Numbered from the stretch's first letter, positions 1-12,560 are shown. The stretch is 64,000 nt of DNA from Eonycteris spelaea (GCA_003508835.1 PUFA01000003.1:22453501-22517500); one strand, 5' to 3'. The notes: generated by a model not told the origin, from the letters alone. Translations and numbers: made by a program.

Positions 1-1254
1 CCATGGCTTAGCTGTAATTAACGGCCCTCTCCATTTATCTCACAGGTAGAGTCAACGGCACCTCTGACTCACTTCTAAATTTGAGAAAGCTGCTATCAGC
101 CTTTCAGGTTCAGCAGAAGTTAGACCTGCTGCTCAGTACTTAGCTCATTATAAAGTAATTGTCAGATGGCTCTCCCTATAGCTCAATGATTCTTATCATT
201 TTTCACTGAACAGACTAAGGATGAAAAAATCAGCATGGACAGAGCAATATGCCATAAAGTCAGGTAATGTGATAGGAACATCTTTCATATCCTGAAAAAG
301 AAATGACAGCTACCTCAAAGAAGATTCTGGAGAACTATTGTGTAATATTTAGAGGGAAAATAATCTTACAACTCCTGTTTCAGAATTTCTTACTTAAGCA
401 GGATTATATCTTCATTCAGAAAGAGTTTGTTGAGTGTTTTCTATTCATATAATGCTCAGTATATGCCCAGAAGTGAATTGTGAAAGTAAGTTTACACTTT
501 TGCTAGTAGGAGCTTGGATCCACCCTAAGCTAAGCACATGTCATGCCAGAAGCAACTGGATGGTATTATGGACTTAGCCTAGGAAAAATAGTGTGTTTTT
601 ATTTTCTTTCTGTACCAAATGCTCACTAATGAGAACCTGGGTCCTCGGCTTCATTAGCAGTAAGGTTTCTGAGCTATAACCTGGCTCAATATTACTAATA
701 GAAGTGACAGCCAGTGAGAAATTAGAGGAGGAAAGGTGAATTTTTGCATGTCATAAATAATTTCTGAGTGATGAATTTCAGAGCTAAGAGTGCACTGTGT
801 TGTAGAAATACTCTAGGCAAGAAAGAAATCTAGAAAGTTGCAGCCTGATCATTATCAGATTCTAAGTAGATGTGAAGATTGGCAGCAAAAGAAGTTTCTT
901 CTGTTAGAGAGAATAATGTTTGGAGAATCTAGAGACCACTTTTGTTTTTCTCTCCCTGACTGCCCATAGCCTCTTAGTCCAAGTCTTAGCCTACTCAAGT
1001 TTAAACTTTCTACTTTTATTGACCTTCCAGTAGTAATGAGGGAGTGAGTAAAGATGCTCCATGTTGTATAGTTTCAGAAACAAATTTATCACTAAAAATA
1101 TGTCATGGTCAGATGTTGATAGCTCTTAATAGATATCCTCACTTCTGGTCTCTTACCCAAGATTTTCAGAGGCTTACACATCACGTTATACCCAGAGCCA
1201 AAGGTCTTCTGTGCAAAATTGGCTCCTATTCCCAAGAATCCATTTTCATTAAAT

Positions 1255-1490
1255 ACTTTTTAAATTTTCTAATTATAGTTGGCATACAATATTATATTAG
1301 TTTCAGGGGTGCAACATAGTGATTAGACATTCATATAACTCACAAAGTGATAACATCAATAAATCTAGTACCCATCTGATACCATACATAGTTATAACAT
1401 TATTGACTATATTCCCTATGCTATACTGTACATCCCTATGACTATTTTGTAACTACCAATTTGTACTTCTTAATCCCTTCCCCTTTTTTG
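1255..1490 (-). mobile_element. L1 3'-UTR fragment
   Basis: Read on the - strand this ends in the stretch that typifies L1 3' UTRs of laurasiatherian mammals, including a CTGAAACTAATATAATATTG-like motif and, further in, AAATTGGTAGTTACAAAATAG. It resembles the bat version I remember. No coding part remains. Confidence 0.7.
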
Positions 1491-1509
1491 ATGGTGATGC
1501 CTTCATTCT

Positions 1510-1990
1510 TCCGGATATTTCTGTAAAAGAGACTGGACTCATCTTTGCAGACCCTTCGTGGTTTATCCCACCATTTCACCTCCTCATCTTCCACCATTTA
1601 TTCCCTTGAGCTCTACTGTAGGCCACCTGCCTCATGGACATACGTTCATGTACTGTGTGTGATGCAAGTTTCTGCCTCTGGGCCTTGATTATGCTCTCAT
1701 CTGTTCTGAGTATCTTCCTCACTTCTTCTCACTCATCAAAATCTTTACCAAGCACCAAGTCAATAGCCTCAGATCCACACCTATCTAGAATTTCTTTGAA
1801 AGTCTACTTCTTTTATAATCATCACCATATGTTTTAGGACCTGATTTCTTTTCACATTATCTTGTTTCTTTTCACTGTGCCTCTACAACTCATTTGTATA
1901 ACCTTGCTATCCTATCTTGAAGACATTTTCATTGCATTTCTCACATATTGCATGGGCCACATAATAGGTACTCTGTAAATATTTAGAAAG
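1510..1990 (-). mobile_element. L2 LINE fragment
   Basis: The sequence has the inverted L2 3'-end pattern: CT-rich text with phrases like TGCCTCTGGGCCTTGATTAT and, at the end, CATAATAGGTACTCTGTAAAT. It is well diverged and gives no coding potential. Confidence 0.6.
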
Positions 1991-2069
1991 ACATTGCTTG
2001 GAGCAACTAAAGGATATCATCTCACATAGTATGCCTATTTTTGTTTTTGTTTGTTTTGGTTTTAGTTTT

Positions 2070-2172
2070 TTCAATGCCAAGGAGAAAATGAGACTTAGAG
2101 GCTAAGGGACTTATTCAAGAACATGCAAAGCTGATACCCAAATCAAAGTTCCTGACCTCTCTCTTATGCTCT
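2070..2172 (-). mobile_element. MIR SINE fragment
   Basis: The core GAGAAAATGAGACTTAGAGG followed by a GGGACTTATTCAAGAACATG-like segment matches inverted MIR. It appears cut at its right edge by the L1 that starts at about 2173. Confidence 0.55.
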
Positions 2173-2975
2173 TCTTTTAAAAACAACTTTATTGAGATAT
2201 AATTCATACCATAAAATTCACTCTTTTAAAGTGTACAAGTCAATGTTTTTTAGTATGTTTTCAGAGTTATGCAACCACCGCCACAATCTGATTTTAGAAG
2301 ATTTTTATCACGTATCTATTAGCAGTCAGACTCCATCTTTTCCACCCCCTAGCACCAGGTAACCGCTAATCTACTCTCTATCTCTGTGGATTTGTCTACT
2401 CTGGACATTTTATGGAAATCAAATCATATAATACATTGTATGTTGTGATTAGCTTCTTTCACTTCAAAATGTTTTCAAAGTTCATCAAGTTGTAGCATGT
2501 ATCAGTACTTCATTTCTTTCGATTGCCAAATATTATTCTGTTGTATGGATATAAACCTCATTTTGTGTACCATTTTTCCCATCATGAACATCTTGGTGGT
2601 TTTCACTTTTTTGGTTATTATGAATAATACTACTGTGACTATTCGTGTATCAGTTATTGTGCAAATGTGTGTTTTGGTTTTCCTGGCTTGGAACCTAAGA
2701 GTGGAATTCAAACTTTTAAGGAACTGTGAGCATTTTTTCCAAAATCGCTGTCCCGTTTAAGTTCCCACCAGTAGTGTGTGAGGCTTCCAACTTTTCCATA
2801 TCTTTGCCCAAACTTATTATCTGTCTTGTCGTTTGTACCCATCCCTGTGGGTATGAAGTGGCATTCATCTCACTGTGGCTTTGATTTGCATTTCTTGGTA
2901 GTTAATGATGCGAAGCATTTTTTGTGCCCTTTCTTTAAACCCAGTTTCTCTACTGACAGACTGTATTTTCTCTTT
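2173..2975 (-). mobile_element. L1 (L1MB-like) 3' end, inverted
   Basis: It starts with an AACTTTATTGAGATATAATT motif and continues with GCAACCACCGCCACAATCTG, then the long pattern around TTGTAGCATGTATCAGTACT and CTTTGATTTGCATTTCTTGG. This is the 3' UTR plus the end of ORF2 of an older L1 read backwards. The same family recurs at 21150 and 60100. Confidence 0.85.
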
Positions 2976-4734
2976 TAATACCCTAAAATGAATAGTATTT
3001 CACCCAGGATTTTCCTTTGGAAGTGGAAATTATAAAACAGCTTCCTCTATTTGCCATTATTGCTTATATTCTATAATGAGAGAGTCTCGGGTAGAGTAAC
3101 AAACTTGATGAGAATTACAGAAAAAACATGTCGGAACTCACTATCCAAACTGCAAAGTACCTAAACTAAGCTATAGTTATTAGCGAATATAACTACATAA
3201 TTTTCTCTTATACTAAGTTTGAACTGGATAAAATTCCTGGTCATTTTTTCCTATTCTACACCTGACACTATCTAAAATTCACCATTCTATTTAGGTCTGT
3301 CAGTGTTGGGATCCTGTATTTTCAAATGCTTATTTCCAAGCACATTTGCAATAGTGTTAATGAGAAATGGGTGATCCTTTATGTTTTGGGATTGTCAAGT
3401 TGAGTGGACACAGCTCAAATACATTCAGCTCTGTGAATAGCAGATTTCCAAAGTGTAATACTTACTAAAACCCATACCAGTTACATCTGAAGAAGATTCA
3501 TTTATATTATATAACCACAGATATAATTATTTTGCAGGCATAAGAAAATAAACACTTCAAAGCATTCAAAGATTCCCCTGTGAGCACTGTATTGCAAACT
3601 TATTACTTTGAGGGTAGCCAAGAGCTTTCATTGTATCTATAATATTTGATTTCCACTTGAACATCAGCAACAAAAATGAATTTGTAGAAAGTCTCTATGG
3701 TAAATTTAGTCAGAAACAAGATTAATATTAAGTGTTGTCTCTGGCTTTCTTTCAAAGGTTTCCCCCCCCTCAGGAAAGGGTCATTTTTCTGTACCCTGAA
3801 GCATCATGATTTTTACAGTTTTGTCAAAAAAATATTTTAGCAATTCAAATTAGAATTGATATGATTTATACATACGCATGTAAATAGAACGTGGTAAATA
3901 TGCGGAGTTTAAAGTAGCCTCACACTGATATTAGGAAGAAGGAACATATGTACTTCTGAATAAATAAAATTGAAGATCAAAGAATGATCGCCTTATTAAG
4001 CACATTGTATTAGAATTAACAGCTAGCCTTTCCTTTCACCCAGGAAACTGTTAAGATGTAAAATGCCTTCTTACATATTCAATAAGCTGTTCTCAAGAAT
4101 GTATCTGGGGAGGATTTCCCAGCCTTCAATTTTCTCCTTTGCGGTGCCATTCTCATTCGTCCTCTCTTTCTTCCCTTTGTTATTTTTGCCTTAAAAAAAA
4201 AAAATAAAATGACAAGATTCACAATCCCTGCTGTAACTGCCGAACTCTCTTAAGTTTGAAACGGGCAGTGTGAGGGTGTGGCTTTGTGTTATATTGTGCG
4301 TGCTTTTTATAGGGGAATCGGAGTGCTGTCACATCGATTTCCGGAACGCCTCTATTTCCATCCTGTGTTTCTCTGTCTTCAAAATGACAAGATGAGCAGG
4401 ATGAGCAGGCCAGACGCGGCCACGGTGTGTCAGTGGCAGAGCACAGGACGGGCCTCCCCCCTGTGGAGAGGCGCTGTGCAGAAGGAGGCTGGATGAGCAG
4501 AGCGTGGAGTCGGGCTACCAACAGCACCACCGTCAGATGCAGGGCAATGGCTCTTCCTAGACTGAGTCTCCAGGTCATTTACGTGAGAAATGTGGTTTTA
4601 GAGGAAAGAATATTGTCCATAACCGAACAGATGGTTTCAATAGGAGAGGAATCCCGGGGGCAAGTTTTAGACAAGTTTAGAATGCACAACAAAAATATCT
4701 GATCTCGCTATTAGGGTAGAAGCCTGCGTATGTG

Positions 4735-4754
4735 TGCATGTGTGTGTGTGTGTT
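4735..4754. repeat. Short TG microsatellite
   Basis: About ten near-uninterrupted TG units, following GTATGTGTGCA. It sits just right of a CpG-richer segment. Confidence 0.8.
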
Positions 4755-5194
4755 TAAATGCACTTGTGAATGTGTTTGTGGGATTAACATTTGACTTGCA
4801 TGACCAGTTTGATGAAATAATTAGTGAGTTTCCCATTGAAATATCATTACAAGATAGTAAAATATAATTTTTTTACAGAAATATGTTTTAATCTTTTGTC
4901 CTTTAATAACACACATATATTAATTACTCTTACATTTGCAAAATAGAAAGCGGTTTCATTCAGATGTCCTAAGTTTAGCAACAATGTTCTGTTTTACACG
5001 AAAACCTAGCAACATCCTTGGGCACCAAGTTTCATCCAAGGTAATGGTTTAACTATGCTGTCTCCACCATATCAACCCAGGTCCTAGTAGAAAAAGCAAA
5101 GGAGAACTTTATTCTCTTGAATGCAAGAAATAGGAGAATCAGAAGGCATAGAATATTAACAGTAGCAGCAATGATAATAGTGATGGCAATAAAA

Positions 5195-5400
5195 TTAAAT
5201 ATTAATGTCTTCCAAGTACCTGCTTTGTGCCAGGCACAATACTAAGTGGCCTGTGCATATTGTAATCTTGGTTCTTATGGTTGGTACTGTTATTAACCCC
5301 ATTTTACAGATGAAGAAACCGAGGCAAAGAAATGTTAAGAAACAGTCCCAAAATGCACGGCTGGCTACAAATTCAGAAATTATACATGGATAACTGGACT
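5195..5400 (-). mobile_element. MIR SINE
   Basis: Inverted MIR: TTTGTGCCAGGCACAATACT, then CCCATTTTACAGATGAAGAA and ACCGAGGCAAAG. Both diagnostic blocks are clear and in the right order. Confidence 0.85.
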
Positions 5401-6499
5401 CTAGAGCATGTCCCTAACATGAAATAAGTGTTGTCCAGAGAAGAACGCTTCTTCATTTTATCTGGGAGAATGGATGGCATGGGACAGATTGAAGCTGGGA
5501 AAGTTGAACGGAAAGGAGGCTTCTGAAAGAGAAGAATAGCATTCTTTCCCGGCTTCATTGCGATAAAATTAACATATAACAAGACTAATGTTCTTTTTTA
5601 AAGCAGGGGGTGGGGAATGAGTGTGTTTTTCATGAGATAGTGGAAAATCCAGGCTGAAAAAGCAGGCTGTGCCTGCTGGACAGGGACAAAAAGCCCTGCT
5701 GTTCACAATAGAGCACGTCATTACAACTGGGTAGGAGAGCAAGGGAACGAAATTCCCTGAGTTTTTGTTTGCCATCCCATTTCTGAAGTTACTAAATAGT
5801 TTGCAAGTTTGCCCACTCACCTCAAAAGAGTTCTACCCATAAGCTCTTGGTTGCGAGGATGCTTTTGTTCAAACGTGGTAGGGGATTTGAAAAATCTTTT
5901 TAAGCTGTTGCAAGTTGCTTTGAAAATGTTGGTCTGAATATTTTACCGATCATAAAGACTGCCTAGTCTTTTTTGTGACCCTTTGCCTTTTTATTTGGGG
6001 AAGGGGCAAAGTATTGAATATTTTTGTGTAAGGGCAGGATGTTCAAAATTACCTTAAAAGCCTAATTATATGTGATGTAGTCTCAATTCTGGAATTCAGA
6101 CAGATGTTATAATTAAAATGGCTGTTTTGAAGGCTTGTTTGAAGAGATGAGTGTCAACCTGGGATTTGCTTCCAAAAGAGAAGAATAGCATGAAGAAAGA
6201 AATGGATGCTTCCTGGGATTTGCATACTGGGGGTCTTTACTCTGAAATAATTAGAAGGAGGAAATTTGAAATAAAAGACTTAGTATCCATTATAATTTTA
6301 CCTTATATTTCATGATACAAACAAAAATACATTTAGCTCTAAAATATCATATTGTGCATTGGTGTTAACTATTAGTCTTTAAGAATTATCTTGTTACTCT
6401 AACCCCTGCAAATTTGAACTCTGCAGATTTATCCAAAAAAAATTGGGTAAAACTTCTAAGGTTCAACAGATTATTAACACAAACTCTTTAGGATTTCTT

Positions 6500-6770
6500 T
6501 TTCCAATATAAGCAAGTAATACCTACATACTGCTTACCATATGCCAGTACATTATAAGTACACTGAATTTGTTTATTTTGTTTAATTCTCACAATACACC
6601 ATGAGATGGGCACTATTACCTATTATACTGATGAGGAAAATGAGGCATAACAATTTTAATAACTAGCACAGTGGAACACAGCTATTATACATCAGAGGTC
6701 AGTGTTGAATCCAGGCAGTTTGGCTCTTGAGATCTTGCTGCTCACTGCTCTGCTAGCCTCTGAAGATAAG
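6500..6770 (-). mobile_element. MIR SINE
   Basis: Inverted MIR: CCATATGCCAGTACATTATA, GATGGGCACTATTACC, GATGAGGAAAATGAGGCA and GTTGAATCCAGGCAGTTTGG are in order. It is followed by a short TG run at 6779-6803. Confidence 0.75.
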
Positions 6771-6984
6771 ATTAAACCTGTGTGTGTGTGTATGTGTGTG
6801 TATCCATATATAATACTGGAGTATTTTTCTTAGTAATTATGAGTACTTGCTTTTCTACAGTCTAGAAAGGCACTACTGAATGCAGACGTTCTAAGCAGTC
6901 TACCATCATAGATACAGACGATTATATACTCGAAGGTGATTTTTAATTGTATCACTACCTAAGGAGTGAAGGAAGAAATGTGTG

Positions 6985-7560
6985 ATAGTTACCTATTGCT
7001 GTATAACAAATTATCCCAAAACTTAGTGGCCAAAAGCAACAAACATGTTTCTGTGAGTCAGGAATCCAGGCACAGCTGAGCTGAGTGCCTCTAGTGAGGG
7101 TCCCTCATGAGGCCACCATCAAGGTATGGACTGAAGCTGTGGTCTTATCCCAAGCTTGACTGGGGAGGATCTGCTTCGAAGCCCACATGCATGGCAGTTG
7201 GCAATGCCCAGGCACTGCTGGCCATCGGCCAGAGGCATCAGTTCCTTGCCACACGGACCTCTCCTTAGGGCAGTTCATGACAGGGCAGCTGCCTTTCTTC
7301 AGAACAAGCCAGCAAGAGGGGAACTCAAGACAAAAGCCACCGTCTTTTTGTCACCATCACTTTTTCTGTGTGCCATGCACTGAAAGCAGGTCAATGGGCC
7401 CAGCTCATACTCCAGAGAAGGGGGTTAAACGGGAGTCATCGGGCTCCATTTCTGAGGTTGCCTGACAAGCAGTGTGTCTTTCCTTGCTGGACTCAGTTAA
7501 GTCAGAATTCCCATGGAGTAACAGAAGACCAGTGAATCTGGCCTGTTTTTATAGCTAATG
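6985..7560 (-). mobile_element. MLT1-type MaLR LTR
   Basis: It begins with GTTACCTATTGCTGTATAAC and AAATTATCCCAAAACTTAGT, then CAGGAATCCAGGCACAGCTG, and continues to CACACGGACCTCTCCTTAGG. This is the inverted sequence of a non-autonomous endogenous-retrovirus (MaLR) solo LTR. Two short reading frames over this interval are not genes. Confidence 0.75.
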
Positions 7561-8878
7561 AGCACAGCAACTTATTTTCTATTTAAAGCTTCTTTTTAGG
7601 AAAAGACCACTTGTGTACCCTCCATTAACTTCACACCATTTCTACCCAGTTTGCTGTGTTGTGATGAGATGTTTTAATTATATCTTCTCTGCCTTGAAGT
7701 GAGTAGTCTTTCGTGACAGGGGAAGGAGACTTAGATTTTGGCAGAATTGACTGGTTAATTTGTTTAAACAAGTAGTTACTTCAGGCAAGCAACTGATTGA
7801 TCTGACCCGAGTCCATTTAGTACATGGCTATTTAGCCAACTTAATCAGATGGTGTGTTCATTTAATTTTAGGTCAAAGTCTGAGAAGTAGAGTAGATGGT
7901 CCCTAGCCTATTTGTCAGATCTAAAAATAAAGGGAAATATCAGATTAATTATTGAACTATTTCAGGATATTTCAGGACCACGTAAGGTTACACTTGATGA
8001 ATGATTATTCCCATCAAAGAAAGAAATCAGGTTTGAGTTTGAAACACATTCTTTCTCTGGGAACTATCAATTGTCATTATTTGCCAAAATGTCCTTCCAA
8101 GTTATATGCATTTTTCTTCTGGTTATCACTGCAAATGATCCTGACCTGTAGGATAAATTGGTAATGACCCTATTTAGGTCACATTTATTCATGTTTCAGA
8201 TTACTTTTATTTCCTCACAGAATTCATTATTCATTCTTCAGTCATTTATTTGTTCAGCAATTGTTTATCACTGTAGTATAATTTAACTTTTGCCTATTCT
8301 TCAAAATCTCTTTGTAAATCCAAGAATATCTGGTACCTTGCACTGGACTGAAGCAGTGAAATTTACATATTAGTATTTTCATTAGAAAATGAACTTGAAA
8401 TAATTAAGTTATCTTTTCATTATTTCAGAAAAGCTGTTCAGAAAAGCTGTTTAAATTAAAAGAATATTTAAATATCACCAAAAATTGATATATGATTCTC
8501 TAAGAATGAAGCTTCATGTGAAGATAAATAAAAGGCTAACACAGATATAGAAATATAAATTAACCTAGTGAGAGAAGAACGCAATTATTGATTGGATCCG
8601 AACCTTGATTATGAGTCAGTGGCAAATAGTAAAAGGGGATAATGATCCATTACTAAATGGAAATAATTTAGCTTGATTATTTTTGGATTTTCAAGAGCAG
8701 CAAGATCAGCCACATGCAGACAAGTGGTACATAGTTGTAAATTAAATGTAGTGATGCTGTGATTATATTTAAGGTACCATAATCTCATTTAGTCCCACAG
8801 AGCCAAAGTATGAGCTCTTATGAATAATAATCACCTTATGTTTTTTCACAATAAGAAATTGTATATGAGCCTCAGAAT

Positions 8879-8894
8879 TTTTTTTTTTTTTTTT
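8879..8894. repeat. Poly-T tract
   Basis: A run of 16 T. It could be the poly-A tail of an inverted retro-insertion, but the sequence to its right is not one I recognise. Confidence 0.7.
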
Positions 8895-10284
8895 AGGTTG
8901 GCGAGAGCTATTCCTTTTGTGTTGTTAGCATTGGTGGTTGATATAGTCATCTGTCCAGAGGCAGGCAATGTATGACCTGCTTCACCGTTGATAAATACTA
9001 TGGCTAAATGGCTGTATTGAATGATTTCAGTCAAACGAAACTTGCATTAGCAGATTATGAACTGGTTAGGATTTAAAGAACAAATGTCACTAAAAAAACT
9101 CTTTAAAAAAAAAATCTCAAAATATCCTTTCTAGCAAGAGATGCTGATTTCCACTATCAAAAATAAATATTACATTTCATAAGCACCCAAGAGCTGACTG
9201 CTTGCAAATAAATTCTGGGTTTGTTTTACTGGCTTTTCTTGCCATTGAAAATGTTCTTCTATACATTACATCTTTCCCCCCTCCCCCTTAGAGTATATCT
9301 CCTTAGGTTACAACTATTTCTGTTGCTCCCTTGTTTTCACCCCAGTTACTTCAATATGAATCTTCCGTTCAAACCAGCAGCACTTGAGGGGCTCACTCCT
9401 CTCATCCAAGCGAGCTATCTCATTTGAGTCTGCTCTTCACACATGTGGCCCGGGCACATCTGTGAGGCACTGGCACATATGCTCCACGGTCACGCAGAAG
9501 CAGCTGCATTCCACTGACAATGCGCATGAGAGAGAAATCAATAGGGCCCCAGGCAAGCCCGAGGAAGAGAGTTAATTAAGGGATGTGGAAGAGAGAAGCA
9601 TCATTGACAAGCTGCAAGATAAGTTTAAAAGGAATTTTTCCAAATGTATTTAAAACATTAAAGGAAGTGGAGGATGGGGCAAAACAAGAGAAAATGATGC
9701 CCCCACTTTCAAAAACACTCATACAGTTTTTTTCTTATTAATTATTTTAAAACTAAATTATATATATATAAACTTATATTAGTAAATTTTGTAAATCCCC
9801 ATAGAAGTTGGTGGGGATAATGTACAAGAGAGCCATTACTGACTCTCTAGAAGAATCCCAACATATTCTATCAATCATGGAATGTGTATAAGCACTAAAT
9901 TAAAGGAATTACGATTATTCCTATATCATCCAGAACTCCGTAATCAAGTTATAAGTTTACCTCTTAAAGTTCACCTTTTGTCATGTTTGGAACAAGCTTG
10001 CTGTGGTAGGCAATGTTATTTCTGTAAATATTTCAATGGAATCACTTACATCTACTGTCATTACTTTTGATTTCTAGATATAAGTAAGTGTGCAAGACAC
10101 TGAGGATGTCACACAATTTGCATCTCTGTTCTTTATCACGTGTCTCATGATTCCAGTGGAACTGGGATGATATGTGGTAGCAGCAGAAGCTATTCAAAAG
10201 GTGCTACTGATGCTGACACACTTGAAATGTCTAATTGAAAGAAACAAACACAGCTTTATCTGTAGCTGTAAAGGAAAATATATA

Positions 10285-10950
10285 CAGTAGGCCCCTCCTT
10301 ATCCACAATATTACTTTCTATGTTTTCAGTTACTCATGGTCAACTGCAGTCCAAAAATATTAAATAGAAAATTCTTGAAATAAACAATTCATAAATTTTA
10401 AATGATGTGCCTTTCTCAGTAGCATGGTGAAATCTCTTGCCATCTTGTTTCGTTCTGCCCAGGATGCGAATCATCCATTAGTCTGGCATATTCACACTGT
10501 ATCACATAGTATTCTCAATTATCAGAGCAGCTATTGTGATATTGCAGTGCTTGTGTTCAAGTCACCCTTATTTTACTTAATAATGGCCAGAAAGTGCAAC
10601 AGTAGTGATACTGACAATTCGAATATGCCACAGAGAAGCCATAAAGTGCTTCCTTCGAGTAAAAAGGTGAGTAGAGTACAATAAGATATTTTGCAAGAGA
10701 GATAGATACAGAGAGATAGAGTCCACAGTCACATAAGTTTAGTTACAGTATATTGTTAAAATTGTTTCATTTTTATATTAGTTATTGTTTTTAATCTCTT
10801 ACTGTGCCTAATTTATAAATTGAACTTCATCATAGGTATGTAAGTATGTATAGGAAAGAAACATTGTATCTCTGGGGTTTGGTAGTATCCACAGTTTTCG
10901 ACATCCACTGGGGATCTCGGAACAGACCCCCCTGGGTTAAGGGGGTACTG
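10285..10950 (+). mobile_element. Tigger (TcMar) DNA transposon, internally deleted
   Basis: The left end CAGTAGGCCCCTCCTTATCC and the right end GGTTAAGGGGGTACTG form imperfect terminal inverted repeats; a flanking TA lies at the left edge and TA also occurs just outside the right edge, as expected for Tc1/mariner insertion. The right subterminal part (CAGTTTTCGACATCCACTGG) is typical of Tiggers. At about 666 bp it is far shorter than a full Tigger and cannot move on its own. Confidence 0.88.
10583..10669 (+). pseudogene. Relic of the Tigger transposase N-terminus
   Basis: From ATG at 10583 the frame reads MARKCNSSD, then NMPQRSHKVLPSSKKV. This matches the remembered start of Tigger transposases (a K-x-x-S-S-D motif, then M-P-x-R-S-x-K-V-L-P). 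The similarity stops near 10669 and a stop follows at 10682, so the CENP-B-like DNA-binding and DDE catalytic parts are missing. An open frame runs upstream to 10424 but that part has no recognisable transposase content. Confidence 0.75.
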
Positions 10951-11263
10951 CTATACCATCTAGGGCTGTCTTCACCTCTGAGTACTGATTTTTTAAAGAA
11001 ACCAATGAGTCATTAGTATAGATGAGACTTTTTTTTGTTTTGTATTAGACCAGACCCATTAAAGAACTTATGTGGGACACTCAAAGTACTTAAGTAGTTG
11101 CCCTTTTTTGTGACATCTTCTCTTTAGTGATGTAGAAGGGTAGATGAGAAGAGCCTCAAAAACCTTTTTGTGGATAAATTATGGATTTTTTCCCTAATAC
11201 TCTCTATTTGGTCTTGACTCCTGTTGGCTAGCAGTGATACTGTCACTTCTTGGTTGTAGTAGT

Positions 11264-11280
11264 TGTTGTTGTTGTTGTTT
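11264..11280. repeat. Short TTG repeat
   Basis: Five TTG units plus a partial one, directly left of an L2 fragment. Confidence 0.75.
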
Positions 11281-11282
11281 GG

Positions 11283-11700
11283 CTCTATTTCTCCTTCTCT
11301 GTTCTTTATCTTCCTCCAGCATCTGGTGTGCCAGTAATCAAATATGCTTTGTTTAGTACTGAGGATCTTTGCACTTGCTGCCCCTTCAGCTTGGGGTCAG
11401 CCTTCCTCCAAAACTTTCAGTGTTCACCGCCATTTTATCTTTGATGTCTCAGATAACATGAGGATCAATGCTCAGAAAGATTTTACCCAATCTCCCAGCA
11501 AAACAGCATCCTCTCTGCCTACCGTTGCTTTCAATGACATCACGCTAATCCACCCTCTTCACAGAACATGTCAGTGTTGAAATAGCCTTTAGTATCCAAA
11601 TATTTGTCTCCTCATACCAGAATGTAAGTTCCTTGAGGCGAGGACTCTGTTTTATAATCTACAGACATCAGAATTGGGCCAGTTGAATAAATGATTGGAT
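11283..11700 (-). mobile_element. L2 LINE fragment
   Basis: Inverted L2 3' part: GATCTTTGCACTTGCTGCCC, ACCAGAATGTAAGTTCCTTG, then CGAGGACTCTGTTTT. The text is diverged but the order is right. Reading frames over it are not genes. Confidence 0.75.
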
Positions 11701-12003
11701 CATTGTCTCCATAGATTGTAGATTCAGATTCAACTTTATAAAGATACCAGGCTCAGAAGGTGAAGTATTTTCTGTGGACAAAGATGTCAGTGCAAGTTGT
11801 ATATGCAAAGACTAAACAGATCTATTTTTAAAATTAGTTTAGATTTTCAGGAGCATATTATTTGCAGTAAAAGAAGGAGGGATTAGTTCAAAAAACCCAG
11901 TTGAATTCTTATCCATATTACAGATGGCTATTCTTCCAGATTTTATTCAGGATCTACCAATCTAAAATGGATTGCCATTTGCTTTTAAAGCAAACTAAGC
12001 CTT

Positions 12004-12165
12004 TGTTGGTCAAAGTGTGGTCTGTTGACCAGGGGCTTCAGCATCAGCATCACCTGGGATGTGGTTAGAAATGCAGTTTCAGGCTTCAGATTACTTCAAC
12101 TGGATTCAGATCATTTAACAAGGTTCCCCAGGTGATTTTTGCACATTGCAGTGTGCAGAGCATCT
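12004..12165 (-). mobile_element. MER5A hAT-Charlie MITE
   Basis: CAAAGTGTGGTCTGTTGACC, CATCAGCATCACCTGGGA, TAGAAATGCAG and CCCCAGGTGATTTTTGCACA are the recognisable MER5A blocks, read in inverted order. The element is near full length (about 160-190 bp) and non-autonomous. Confidence 0.85.
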
Positions 12166-12283
12166 TGGGTCGGATATATTCCAAAAGACAGAAGAGAACC
12201 GTCTTGGCTGCAAGGCTGCAGCTCCCAGATCTTGTCCTCTAGTGGTAAAAGTCAACTGCACGGAATTTTCAAATTGCTAATCA

Positions 12284-12291
12284 ATGCAAAT
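12284..12291 (+). promoter_or_regulatory. Octamer ATGCAAAT (POU-type site)
   Basis: A perfect octamer. GCTAATCA lies just upstream and AGATAATTAG just downstream, giving TAAT cores on both sides. An eight-base motif is expected by chance about once per 65 kb per strand, so this is suggestive only. Confidence 0.3.
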
Positions 12292-12560
12292 AAAGATAAT
12301 TAGTACTTGATGCCTCGAATGCGTGCTCGGGGTATTGAGGAGCACACAGAAAGTAAAGATCTCAGCTTTGCAGAACACTGGAATTAGTTGAGACTAGGAT
12401 TGCCTTCCCATTATAGGAAATAGAACATGCATGCTAGAAACTATTAGAGAACATAAACCCATATTTAGTAAAATGCTGGATTCTGAGCTTAAGGCTATCA
12501 CCACTATGCAAATCCTGAGAAAGTAAAGATTATGATACAGTGGAGTCAGAGAAGGTTTGA

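Noticed and set aside
4219..4702. Three overlapping frames (119, 72 and 91 codons) in the CpG-richer block
   Set aside because: Frames on both strands at once reflect fewer stop codons in GC-richer DNA. No family recognised. The block itself is kept as a finding.
8926..8945. GCATTGGTGGTT, identical to the start of tRNA-Gly
   Set aside because: The match ends after 12 bases; no anticodon arm, T-arm or CCA-like end follows. Coincidence or a very decayed relic.
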